From positions 1 to 57,117 of IMG/VR virus record IMGVR_UViG_3300037096_000048: 57,117 nucleotides of DNA; one strand, given 5' to 3'. Below the pieces are notes generated by a model. It saw only the letters and a list, made by a program, of their open reading frames with translations. It was not told where the DNA came from and did no database searches. Position 1 is the stretch's first letter; each line of letters opens with the position of its first letter. This DNA comes from a virus. Below, piece by piece: positions 7,923-14,062 of the stretch. A program made the position numbers and the translations under genes.

Positions 7923-9164
7923 ATGATCAGACGCCTCAATATAGACGTGCTGCAAGCCTCTAGGGACCGAATCAACGTCATCCTAGACACTATCCCTCAT
8001 CCCTACGTGTCGCTGTCTGGTGGGAAGGATAGCACGGTTTTACTGCATTTGGTTATGGACGAGGCTATCAAGCGCGGTCGAAAGATAGGCGTCTTTATCG
8101 TAGACTTGGAAGCGCAGTACAAAGACACTATTGTCAATTTAGAGCAACTAGTTGAAATGTATAAAGATCACATTGACTTGCATTGGGTATGTCCCGAGAT
8201 GACGCTCAGGAACGCTACATCGGTGTACGAACCTAAATGGACATGCTGGGAACCTAGCCAGGAAACAGTGTGGGTTAGGAACAAACCAAAGTTAGCCGCC
8301 GATATGAGCCAATATGACTTCTACGTACCGGGTATGGAGTTTGAAGAGTTTGTGCCTTTATTTGGCGAATGGTATGGTGGTAATGAACTCTCATGTGCCT
8401 TTGTGGGTATTCGGGCAGACGAATCTCTGAACCGATACAAGACAGTCGCGGTGTTCAAGAAGACTGAAACTATCAACGGCACGTCTTGGACCACGAAGAT
8501 GAGTGCCGCCTGTTATAACGCCTATCCTATTTATGATTGGAAGGCCTCGGACATCTGGAAGTATCATTATGTTCATCCTCATAAGCCACACAACCACATT
8601 TACGATAAGATGCAGATGGCTGGTGTGCCTATGAAGGACCAACGCCTTTGCCAGCCCTACGGTGACACCCAGCGGCGGGGTTTGTGGTTATACAGCGTAC
8701 TAGAAGCTGATACGTGGGCTAAGCTGATTAATCGGGTAATCGGCGCTAATTCGTATGCTCTTTACGCTCAGGAAAAAGGTAATGTGAATGGCGAGGGCAA
8801 GATAACGAAGCCTGCAGGCTTGACTTGGGAACAATACTCCAAAGTATTACTTAAAAGCCTGCCTCGTAAGTCAGCAGAACATTACGCTGAACGCATTAGG
8901 CGGTTCTTCGGAGGCTGGAGTAAACGCGGCTATGCAGTAGTACCCGACGAAGTGAATCAAGACGTAGAGAACCTGCATTTTGCCCCTTCTTGGCGGCGCG
9001 TGGCTAAGACTCTGCTCCGGAACGACTATTGGTGCAAAGGTCTAGGGTTTAGCCAGCCAAAATCGGATGCTTACGGCAAGTACTTAGAACTAAAAGGTAA
9101 AGTTCGCACAAAAGCCAAACCCAAGAAGTGGGGCGACGCTAAAGGAAAAGAGGATCACAAATGA
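7923..9164 (+). CDS. ibrA: IbrA-like PAPS reductase-family protein
   Basis: The 413-residue protein has the PP-loop SGGKDSTVLLHLV at residues 32-44, the signature of the N-type ATP pyrophosphatase fold used by PAPS reductases, DndC and tRNA-modifying enzymes. The remainder matches the DUF3440/IbrA layout: the GIRADESLNRY motif (about 160-170), PIYDWKASDIWKYH (about 203-216) and a basic C-terminal region. It lacks the C-terminal Cys of true PAPS reductases as far as I can see, so sulfate reduction is unlikely. AMP-activating chemistry on a nucleic acid or protein is an inference. It has a strong AGGAGA site and overlaps the next gene by ATGA. Confidence 0.8.
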   Translation: MIRRLNIDVLQASRDRINVILDTIPHPYVSLSGGKDSTVLLHLVMDEAIKRGRKIGVFIVDLEAQYKDTIVNLEQLVEMYKDHIDLHWVCPEMTLRNATSVYEPKWTCWEPSQETVWVRNKPKLAADMSQYDFYVPGMEFEEFVPLFGEWYGGNELSCAFVGIRADESLNRYKTVAVFKKTETINGTSWTTKMSAACYNAYPIYDWKASDIWKYHYVHPHKPHNHIYDKMQMAGVPMKDQRLCQPYGDTQRRGLWLYSVLEADTWAKLINRVIGANSYALYAQEKGNVNGEGKITKPAGLTWEQYSKVLLKSLPRKSAEHYAERIRRFFGGWSKRGYAVVPDEVNQDVENLHFAPSWRRVAKTLLRNDYWCKGLGFSQPKSDAYGKYLELKGKVRTKAKPKKWGDAKGKEDHK

Positions 9165-9889
9165 CCATCGCACAATCCCCCTACCGCCGTATCTACGCCA
9201 TACCTGACATCCACGGTACCTCGACACTATTGCGCAAAGCCATAAAACTGATACGTGCCCATGGATATGACAAACAGACTGATATGATCATTTTCCTTGG
9301 CGACTACATTGACCGTGGTCCCGATACCCCCGGTGTAATCGACATCGTGCGTAATATGGTGGATAAGGGCTTTGCTAAGGCTATTAGAGGCAATCATGAT
9401 GACTTTGCGGTCAATGTGTACGTTAAATACAGTTTGACCGCTGCGCTCGACTGGGAGGCCAATAACAGGTGGATCACCGACGAACAGTACCCCAACAAAC
9501 GAATGTCTGAGGACCACGTCAGATTCCTGGGCTCATTACCTTATGCGATAGAAATGCAAGGCTTTTTCTTCAGTCACGCACCGGTGTTGAGAGAGAAACA
9601 CCGTAAACCAGGGCCATACCACGTGGATGAGCTGACGTGGACGAAGTTCGGCCCTGAGTGCGAGAAGCCTGGCGGCATGATGGACAAGCATGAAGGTCCA
9701 AAGAGTGATTGTGGCGTCGGTGAGACCCATCTCATAGGCATTTGTGGTCATATCCACCAGAGTAGGGACTTTGTGCGCAGGTTTCCTATGTACCGCATGC
9801 TAGACGCGGGTTGCGGGTGCTCATGGGGCAAGCTTGCAGTACATGAGTGCATTGAAAACATTACGTTTTACGCTGAACACGATAAATAA
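9161..9889 (+). CDS. Calcineurin-like protein phosphatase
   Basis: The 242-residue protein shows all metal-binding blocks of the lambda-phosphatase type of serine/threonine phosphatase: PDIHG (residues 15-19), LGDYIDRGPD (about 46-55), RGNHDD (about 77-82), the helper SHAPVL and the final GHIHQ. It should bind two metal ions and remove phosphate from protein or a small phosphoester. The start overlaps the ibrA stop (ATGA), so it is part of the IbrBA unit, which raises the possibility that it acts on the same pathway. Dinucleoside tetraphosphate hydrolase (ApaH) is the main alternative. Confidence 0.85.
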   Translation: MTIAQSPYRRIYAIPDIHGTSTLLRKAIKLIRAHGYDKQTDMIIFLGDYIDRGPDTPGVIDIVRNMVDKGFAKAIRGNHDDFAVNVYVKYSLTAALDWEANNRWITDEQYPNKRMSEDHVRFLGSLPYAIEMQGFFFSHAPVLREKHRKPGPYHVDELTWTKFGPECEKPGGMMDKHEGPKSDCGVGETHLIGICGHIHQSRDFVRRFPMYRMLDAGCGCSWGKLAVHECIENITFYAEHDK

Positions 9890-9915
9890 AAATAATCGTT
9901 TTTGACACAGTTGTG
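9889..9915 (+). repeat. 27-bp direct repeat, copy 1 (TTGACA-containing)
   Basis: The sequence ending TTGACACAGTTGTG matches 51481-51507 at 25 of 27 positions. Both copies start at the stop codon of an enzyme gene and lie before a tiny single-span membrane protein gene. TTGACA at 9902-9907 is a perfect sigma-70 -35 hexamer, but I find no good -10 at the usual 16-18 base spacing. CACAGTTGTG is a near palindrome, so an operator or a promoter for a non-standard sigma or activator is possible. Confidence 0.6.
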
Positions 9916-9947
9916 CTAATTTCCAACCGGTGTATTCTTTAATTGTA

Positions 9948-10004
9948 GGCAGCTGGAAACACGGAAACCCTTTAAGACGGGATAACAGCATGTAACCAGC
10001 TGCC
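9948..10004 (+). ncRNA. Candidate structured leader, 9-bp closing stem
   Basis: GGCAGCTGG at 9948-9956 pairs perfectly with CCAGCTGCC at 9996-10004, enclosing 39 bases that contain a CCC/GGG mini-hairpin. There is no T run, so it is not an intrinsic terminator. It lies in the 135-bp gap before a run of small genes, ending 20 bases before the first start codon, so in mRNA it would form a 5' leader structure. The family is not recognised. Confidence 0.4.
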
Positions 10005-10024
10005 ACTAACAAAGAAGGACGTAT

Positions 10025-10174
10025 ATGAGTGCTAATGTGTTGATTTTATTAATTTTGGTTGCTTCAATGGTGTTGTTTATCTGGTTTTGTGCGATGCTCA
10101 CTGGCGCACTATCCACCGCGCCAGAATGGGCTGTAGCAATGTTTTTTCTTTACATGCTCAATAGAAAGAATTGA
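10025..10174 (+). CDS. Small membrane protein (49 aa)
   Basis: ATG at 10025 follows an AGAAGGA ribosome binding site. The 49 residues begin MSANVLILLILVASMVLFIW, one clear membrane-spanning segment, followed by a second hydrophobic stretch (WAVAMFFLYML) and a basic tail (NRKN). It is the first gene after the 27-bp repeat and the stem-loop leader. No family is recognised. Placement beside the second copy of the repeat, which also precedes a tiny membrane protein, is the only functional clue. Confidence 0.6.
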   Translation: MSANVLILLILVASMVLFIWFCAMLTGALSTAPEWAVAMFFLYMLNRKN

Positions 10175-10175
10175 T

Positions 10176-10319
10176 ATGGCACAAACAGAAGTCAATGGTA
10201 TAGTTTGGATATTGGACGACATTCAACTGATGACTGGGATCGGGCATGAACATCTGATTGTGAATGGTGTTTTGGTCGCTAAGTTTTTCAACGGTAACTT
10301 GGTAAGGGAGACAGTATGA
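10176..10319 (+). CDS. Small hypothetical protein (47 aa)
   Basis: The gene opens one base after the previous stop and ends with an ATGA overlap onto the next gene, so it sits in a tightly coupled cluster. The 47 residues alternate short hydrophobic strands (GIVWILDDIQL, HLIVNGVLVAKFF) and look like a small beta protein. There is no motif that I recognise. Confidence 0.5.
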   Translation: MAQTEVNGIVWILDDIQLMTGIGHEHLIVNGVLVAKFFNGNLVRETV

Positions 10320-10504
10320 AGAAATCACTAGAAGACTTGTTGAAACGCGTACTTAGAATGTCTGAAAATAGTGTTATTGCAGAAGATAACTTTATGCCTT
10401 CACTTATGGCTGCATGTGCATATAGTTTTGCATACCCTAATTTTCTAACAGTAGCAGACCAAGAAGAATTGAGACACATATATCAAGAATTAGATAGGCA
10501 ATAA
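10316..10504 (+). CDS. Small hypothetical protein (62 aa)
   Basis: The 62-residue predicted helical protein (MKKSLEDLLKRVLRMSEN) overlaps the preceding gene by ATGA, with an AGGGAGA ribosome binding site. The middle contains a short hydrophobic patch (LMAACAYSFAY) too weak to call a membrane span. No family is recognised. It belongs to the small-gene cluster between the IbrBA unit and the tail genes. Confidence 0.55.
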   Translation: MKKSLEDLLKRVLRMSENSVIAEDNFMPSLMAACAYSFAYPNFLTVADQEELRHIYQELDRQ

Positions 10505-10600
10505 AATGTACTCTATCTTAATGTTTTGTCTGGGGTTTTTGATTCATAAGAGTATGCTGTAAAGCCGATAAATGGGATAATAGTTAAAGGGAGAAGGAAT

Positions 10601-10783
10601 ATGACAAAAGTAAATCGCGCTAAGATGTTGTTGGTGGAAATTGAAGCATTGCAGACAGGAGACTATGAAGGCCGGGTGCAAGACATGCTGATGATTGTGA
10701 ACCATATCATTCGAGATGCCCAGGTGCTGGCTAAAGAAGTAGCTGGCGATGAGAGTCAAGAACTAGAGAAGAAAGCGGCATAA
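10601..10783 (+). CDS. Small helical hypothetical protein (60 aa)
   Basis: The ATG at 10601 is preceded by a strong GGGAGAAGGA site. The protein is predicted all-helical and charged (VNRAKMLLVEIEALQTG, then DAQVLAKEVAGDESQELEKKAA), about the size of a small regulatory or anti-host protein. No family is recognised. It ends one base before the repeat protein gene at 10785. Confidence 0.6.
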   Translation: MTKVNRAKMLLVEIEALQTGDYEGRVQDMLMIVNHIIRDAQVLAKEVAGDESQELEKKAA

Positions 10784-10784
10784 T

Positions 10785-11366
10785 ATGAAGATATTTACTA
10801 TTGCTGACATTCGTTCGTGGAGACCTTGCTATGACCCTATTAAGCACATTTCTGAAACTTGGGAAGGAACAGCTATTGACATCTTGAAAATGGAAAACAT
10901 TACTTTTGCTGACCGACTATGGGTTGTATTGCGTATTGAATTAGTTTCAGAACGTGTTATGAGACTATTTGCAGTATGGTCCTATAGACAAACCCTTGTT
11001 TTTATTAAAGACCCCGATCTTAGAAGTATCGAATGTGCAAACGTGGCAGAAAGATTTGCTAACGGTGAAGCCACACGAGAAGAATTGTCGGCGGCGCGGT
11101 CAGCGGCGCGGTCGTCGGCGGAGTCAGCGGCGTGGTCAGCGGCGCGGTCAGCGGCGTGGTCAGCGGCGGGGTTAGCGGCGCGGTCGTCGGCGGAGTCGGC
11201 GGCGCGGTCGGCGGAGTCGGCGGCGTGGTCAGCGGCGCGGTCGTCGGCGGAGTCGGCGGCGCGGTTGGCGCGGTCGGCGGCGTGGTCAGCGGCGTGGTCA
11301 GCGGCGTATTCGGCTCAATGTGAGAAACTAATTGAAATGATCGAAAAGGAAAATGGTTTGATATGA
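10785..11366 (+). CDS. SAAx tetrapeptide-repeat protein (Imm-5-like family)
   Basis: The 193-residue protein has two parts. Residues 1-100 form a helical domain (IADIRSWRPCYDPIKH, DRLWVVLRIELVSERVMRLFAVW). Residues about 101-179 are a tetrapeptide repeat, SAAx with x mostly R, W or E, ending in a short charged helix. The architecture recalls the widespread Ala-rich proteins that databases link to the Imm-5 putative immunity family; I infer this from pattern only. The repeat should form a long alanine-faced helix. The DNA of the repeat is nearly identical from unit to unit, so copy number can change by slippage. The function is unknown. Confidence 0.75.
   Translation: MKIFTIADIRSWRPCYDPIKHISETWEGTAIDILKMENITFADRLWVVLRIELVSERVMRLFAVWSYRQTLVFIKDPDLRSIECANVAERFANGEATREELSAARSAARSSAESAAWSAARSAAWSAAGLAARSSAESAARSAESAAWSAARSSAESAARLARSAAWSAAWSAAYSAQCEKLIEMIEKENGLI
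11088..11314 (+). repeat. Tandem 12-bp repeats encoding SAAx
   Basis: Short G/C-rich units of the type gcggcgtggtca and gcggcgcggtcg follow one another with few interruptions. Because no unit contains a stop codon in several frames, long spurious frames exist on both strands here. The composition is far more G-rich than the flanks. A short remnant of the same pattern (gtggtcgcggtcggcggc) lies at about 11904-11922 inside the 35-codon gene at 11866. Confidence 0.9.
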
Positions 11367-11671
11367 AAAAGACAATGAAATACACCTTGGAAGTTGGAGC
11401 CTTTAAAGATTTCAAACAGTTCTATGCCTTGCATCCTATAATGGACTGCCAAGATGAAGTGTATCTGGAAGTAGAAGTTACCCGGAATCATCTCTATGGC
11501 TTCAATGTTTACGCGGAAGACGATGCAGATATCACCGCGTTCTTGACAGATGAAACTGCAGGAAACATACTTAGAGCGTATAATAAAGATGTAGATGATG
11601 AAATAAAACGCGTTTTTGCAAGCGACGAATATTTTTGCTTTGCCGATCAGTTTGGTAATGACGACTGTTAA
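11363..11671 (+). CDS. Hypothetical acidic protein (102 aa)
   Basis: The gene overlaps the repeat protein by ATGA. The 102 residues are acidic, especially the second half (YAEDDADITAFLTDE, DVDDEIKRVFASDEYF), with a compact alpha/beta look. Strong negative charge is common among phage proteins that mimic DNA or block host DNA-binding factors, but nothing specific supports that here. No family is recognised. Confidence 0.6.
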   Translation: MKKTMKYTLEVGAFKDFKQFYALHPIMDCQDEVYLEVEVTRNHLYGFNVYAEDDADITAFLTDETAGNILRAYNKDVDDEIKRVFASDEYFCFADQFGNDDC

Positions 11672-11684
11672 GGAGATTATCTCT

Positions 11685-11864
11685 ATGAATCCACAACTTG
11701 TTGCTGAATGGATCGCCACAGACCCTAAGATGTATATGGCCGCCGTGCAAGCCTTGACCTTGTTGGAACGGCTCAAGTTCGTGGCATCTGCATCGCATGA
11801 CTCGGAGATAACAGCCTGTATCGCTTCCCTATTGAAAGCCCTTGATCAGGCTAGGTGTGTTTAA
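11685..11864 (+). CDS. Small hypothetical protein (59 aa)
   Basis: I chose the ATG at 11685 over the longer open frame (from 11616) because AAGGAGA lies at the right distance. The 59 residues are predicted helical (NPQLVAEWIATDPKMYMAAVQALTL). The size and spacing fit the cluster of small coupled genes. No family is recognised. Confidence 0.6.
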   Translation: MNPQLVAEWIATDPKMYMAAVQALTLLERLKFVASASHDSEITACIASLLKALDQARCV

Positions 11865-11865
11865 A

Positions 11866-11973
11866 ATGATAAGAGGATTAAAACAAAAATATAGGTCGCA
11901 GTTGTGGTCGCGGTCGGCGGCAAATCCAAGCGACAGCGCTGACTTACTGTGTTATGACTGGGTGGTCTTATGA
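11866..11973 (+). CDS. Very small protein (35 aa) with a repeat remnant
   Basis: This 35-codon frame starts one base after the preceding stop and overlaps the next start by ATGA, which argues that it is translated or once was. Its middle (SQLWSRSAANPSDSADLL) resembles one degraded unit of the SAAx repeat at 11088-11314 at both DNA and protein level. It may be the tail end of a second, collapsed copy of the repeat gene. Low confidence as a functional gene. Confidence 0.35.
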   Translation: MIRGLKQKYRSQLWSRSAANPSDSADLLCYDWVVL

Positions 11974-12251
11974 AGAGCGAATTTAAGCCCCTCTTGCAGC
12001 GCTATTGGGAGAACGAGGACAAGATTAGAGCAATCGAGTTCGAGACCGGTCTCTCCGTTGATGCTATTGCGGACAATCCAGATCTGGCATCAGAAGTTGA
12101 CCTAAATCGATTAGAAGCGCTACTCGAAAACAAGGAGGGTCTGCTCGTCTCTCTCGCGAAATCCGAACAGCAGGACATTGCTCACGCGAATGTTTCGGAC
12201 CTTATGCGCTTTCGGCAACTGTCTTCTTGCGTCTCTGCCGAAGTTTCTTAA
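11970..12251 (+). CDS. Hypothetical protein (93 aa)
   Basis: This is a 93-residue, mostly helical, acidic protein (LQRYWENEDKIRAIEFETGL, EVDLNRLEALLENKEGLLVSLAK). It is the last gene before a 267-bp gap holding two palindromes, and its stop lies inside a possible hairpin (12250-12278, AAGAG with CTCTT outside GCCTC with GAGGC) that could act as a weak terminator. No family is recognised. Confidence 0.6.
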   Translation: MKSEFKPLLQRYWENEDKIRAIEFETGLSVDAIADNPDLASEVDLNRLEALLENKEGLLVSLAKSEQQDIAHANVSDLMRFRQLSSCVSAEVS

Positions 12252-12382
12252 GAGCCTCACGTGTCCGAGGCAACTCTTTGACTGCCTCTGGCCGGGATTG
12301 CAGCGATAATCAATATAAGCCTTAATACCAAAAACTAACCTAAAACCCAGTATTTAACCCCAAGACTGGCATAATGTACAGT

Positions 12383-12423
12383 ATGTTACACAAAAAGTAA
12401 CATATTGGACATTATAGTGTCCA
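12383..12423. promoter_or_regulatory. Two adjacent palindromes in a 267-bp gap
   Basis: ATGTTAC at 12383-12389 and GTAACAT at 12397-12403 form a perfect 7-bp inverted repeat. Three bases later TGGACATTATAGTGTCCA (12406-12423) is a palindrome with one mismatched pair. Side-by-side inverted repeats of this size in a gap (12252-12518) suggest protein-binding operators controlling the virion gene at 12519. I find no convincing -35/-10 pair at standard spacing here. The rest of the gap shows nothing else that I can name. Confidence 0.45.
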
Positions 12424-12518
12424 TTAGCTGCCATTATAGACCAAATGCGCTAGGGCGAAGGCTTGAGATATCCTCAGAGCTTCAGCCCGTTGAGCCTAGT
12501 CCCCGTGCTTGCCGGTGA

Positions 12519-13889
12519 ATGCGTCAATTTAGACGATATAGAGGGGCACGTGAGGATACCTATATAGCTAACCGCAACTGGGCCAATGCAGGCCGCAATT
12601 TCAGCATGCACGTCAAGCCAGTCACTCTAGACTGCAATTTCGTCGTAGACTCAACCAATGGTAATGGACTCGGCATCAGAAACCTTAAAGGTGCTGAAAT
12701 TGCTAATGTTTTCATGAACACTACGGCTGGAAGTCTTCCACCCGCCTCTCCCAATCTCGGCACCGCCAGAACCTATGGCCTTTTGGGTGCTACGGCAGTT
12801 ACTGGTTCGACCGGCGCCGGTAGTACAGTAACGGGCAACATCGGTGTAACTCCAGGTACATCCATCACTAACTTCCCGCCTTCCACATTCACGGGCAGGG
12901 AAGACATTGCAAACACAGCCGCAGCACAGGCTAAAGCCTTCGCGCAGGCAGCTTACATTGCATTGCAGGCTCAGACGCCTACAGGTATCAATAGTGAGCT
13001 TGGCGGTCAATCCTTAGCGGCTGGCACTTATAAAGCAACATCTGGTACGGCTGGCACATTCACTCTGAATGGCACGCTTACGCTGACAGGCTCTGCAACA
13101 GATATATATGTCTTCCAGACGACTACAACTCTGAATACTGGGGGAAGTAGCACTCCAATTATCTCCCTAGGTTCTGTCAAGGCTAGTAATATCTATTGGG
13201 TTATTGGTTCTAGTGCAACACTGAATTCTAGTAATGCCGGGACTTTCCAGGGCAATATTATTGCTCTGACCTCGATCACTGACACTCTTGGCACGGTCGC
13301 GAATGGCTCTTTAATCGCTCTGAATGGCGCCGTCACTTTGAGCGCGACTACAGCAGTCAATGTGCAGCTTCCAGCGGCCACACCACTTGGCGGCAATCCC
13401 AACCCAAATCCTGGGTACATTGCAGTCCAGTTCGCATCGTCTTACAATCGCTATCTGTATGGCGCTGCAGGCTTTGTATCTCCTCTGTCGGGCACGGTAT
13501 TGACTAGCACAGTAGTAGGTCAGCTGTACGTCATTGTCAGCTTGGGAACGGCTACAGCTGCTCAGTGGCTTGCAGCGGGTCTTCCAGCTGGCATCACACC
13601 TGTAATCGGTGCGGCCTTCATTGCTTTAGCCACAGGCTCTATAGGCGGTTCAGCAGCTGTTGAAACTGCCGGTACTAGTGGTGTGGATCACTTGGAAGTT
13701 GTGGGCGATCCAAACACTGAGTTGTTATCTGTCGTTCCAACAGGAACCGTACCCGGCGGAATCGTATCGGGCGGATGGATCTTCCTTCAAGCATTGTCTG
13801 GCGGCGTGTTGACAGCACCAGCAGATGGCACGGTTATTGGCTTGACATTCATCATGTCCGATAGTTCTGTCCTGATCAACGGCGAGTAA
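12519..13889 (+). CDS. Virion protein with an inserted DUF3494 (ice-binding-like) domain
   Basis: The 456-residue protein has three parts. Residues 1-80 (DCNFVVDSTNGNGLGIRNLKGA) and about 287-456 (NPGYIAVQFASSYNRYL, IGGSAAVETAG, GVDHLEVVGDPN) look like the two halves of one small structural protein that follows the capsid gene in related podophages. Between them, about 81-285 is a DUF3494-type beta-solenoid domain (TYGLLGATAVTG, GNIGVTPGTS, ALTSITDTLGTVANGSLIALNGAV), the fold of bacterial ice-binding and adhesin proteins. A capsid decoration or head-fibre role, with the solenoid displayed outward as an adhesin, is an inference. The start at 12519 has only a weak ribosome binding site. Confidence 0.7.
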   Translation: MRQFRRYRGAREDTYIANRNWANAGRNFSMHVKPVTLDCNFVVDSTNGNGLGIRNLKGAEIANVFMNTTAGSLPPASPNLGTARTYGLLGATAVTGSTGAGSTVTGNIGVTPGTSITNFPPSTFTGREDIANTAAAQAKAFAQAAYIALQAQTPTGINSELGGQSLAAGTYKATSGTAGTFTLNGTLTLTGSATDIYVFQTTTTLNTGGSSTPIISLGSVKASNIYWVIGSSATLNSSNAGTFQGNIIALTSITDTLGTVANGSLIALNGAVTLSATTAVNVQLPAATPLGGNPNPNPGYIAVQFASSYNRYLYGAAGFVSPLSGTVLTSTVVGQLYVIVSLGTATAAQWLAAGLPAGITPVIGAAFIALATGSIGGSAAVETAGTSGVDHLEVVGDPNTELLSVVPTGTVPGGIVSGGWIFLQALSGGVLTAPADGTVIGLTFIMSDSSVLINGE

Positions 13890-13896
13890 GAGAATT

Positions 13897-13971
13897 TGCG
13901 CGGTAGTGGAGTGGTACCATACGAGGCTCATAACCTCAGTGACAAGGGTTCGAATCCCTTCCGCGCTACCA
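13897..13971 (+). tRNA. tRNA with CAT anticodon (Met or Ile2), initiator-like 1-72 mismatch
   Basis: All arms fold: acceptor TGCGCGG with CCGCGCT, D arm GTGG-AGTGGTA-CCAT, anticodon arm CGAGG-CTCATAA-CCTCA, variable GTGAC, T arm AAGGG-TTCGAAT-CCCTT, A73 and an encoded CCA. Position 1 (T) and 72 (T) do not pair, as in bacterial initiator tRNAs. However, the 29-41 pair is A-T instead of G-C, and 11-24 is T-A, an elongator trait. Pair 27-43 is also mismatched (C-A). It could serve as Met elongator, as initiator, or as Ile2 if lysidine is added. Confidence 0.9.
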
Positions 13972-14062
13972 GAGTGACCACGAGATCCCAGGCTGAGCGT
14001 AGTTGAAACAGTTGATCAGCTTGGGATAGTAACCTTAACTAAGGGAATTCTTAATAAAGCTT

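Noticed and set aside
7923-9164. True PAPS reductase for sulfate assimilation
   Set aside because: The PP-loop is present, but the layout follows IbrA/DUF3440, the partner gene is IbrB-like and I see no C-terminal catalytic Cys motif.
9902-9931. Standard sigma-70 promoter from TTGACA at 9902
   Set aside because: No TATAAT-like box is found 16 to 18 bases downstream here or at the matching site 51494, so it was kept only as a repeated element.
10506-10562. 18-codon hydrophobic frame after the 62-residue gene
   Set aside because: It is too short, has no ribosome binding site and no overlap with the next gene to support translation.
11088-11314. CRISPR array
   Set aside because: The units are 12 bp, contiguous, without spacers, and encode protein in frame.
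11059-11415. Long open frames on both strands over the SAAx repeat (Pro/Thr-rich on minus, Gly/Val-rich and Arg/Gln-rich on plus)
   Set aside because: The repeat unit lacks stop codons in several frames, so these are by-products. Only the 10785 frame has a globular N-terminal domain and coupled neighbours.
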